A stretch of DNA of 64,000 nucleotides. It comes from Candidatus Nanopelagicales bacterium (GTDB lineage Bacteria; Actinomycetota; Actinomycetes; S36-B12). The stretch covers positions 1 through 64,000 of the forward strand of contig JAURFD010000011.1 in assembly GCA_030827125.1 (NCBI GenBank), in the 5' to 3' direction. Below are positions 60,925 to 64,000 of the stretch, piece after piece. How positions within the stretch are numbered: position 1 is the first letter of the stretch; every line of letters begins with the position of its first letter. Both the position numbers and the translations under genes were made by a program. Below the pieces are notes generated by a model, which was not told the origin of the DNA, searched no databases, and saw only the letters and a program-made list of their open reading frames with translations.

Positions 60925-64000
<3,076 letters not shown>

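Overview
This 64 kb window is high-GC actinobacterial core genome (Actinomycetota, species not determined), mostly transcribed from the minus strand. From left to right it holds: a ChoD-like GMC oxidoreductase (truncated at the left edge), gabD2, glpD, guaB3, guaB, an uncharacterised protein, a CarH/LitR-type MerR-cobalamin regulator, whiB3 (+), groEL/groES with two CIRCE operators, a secreted S8 protease with FN3 domains, pntA-pntB and a THUMP-like methyltransferase (+), homocysteine S-methyltransferase, polysaccharide deacetylase, tsaD-rimI-tsaB-tsaE, an alpha/beta hydrolase, alr, nnr, acpS, glmS, a DUF389 protein (+), glmM, rpsI-rplM, an ABC-F ATPase, truA, rplQ-rpoA-rpsD-rpsK-rpsM-rpmJ-infA, map-adk-secY, the spc/S10 ribosomal clusters, tuf-fusA-rpsG-rpsL, a DUF4190 protein, rpoC and rpoB (truncated at the right edge). 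I found no tRNA, rRNA, CRISPR array, transposon, prophage or obvious defence island, and no convincing wholly novel system. The observations most worth checking are: (1) two unrelated genes (homocysteine S-methyltransferase and truA) whose conserved N-termini can only be translated from a non-ATG/GTG/TTG codon, each with a CTG overlapping the upstream stop as CTGA; (2) a MerR regulator with the CarH-type W-x9-EH and ExH cobalamin motifs, divergent from whiB3 across an intergenic region with inverted repeats; (3) mutually exclusive hairpins between rplO and secY; (4) an 18-bp tandem repeat in the acidic tail of ribosomal protein L17. Family calls come from reading the translations; no database search was run.
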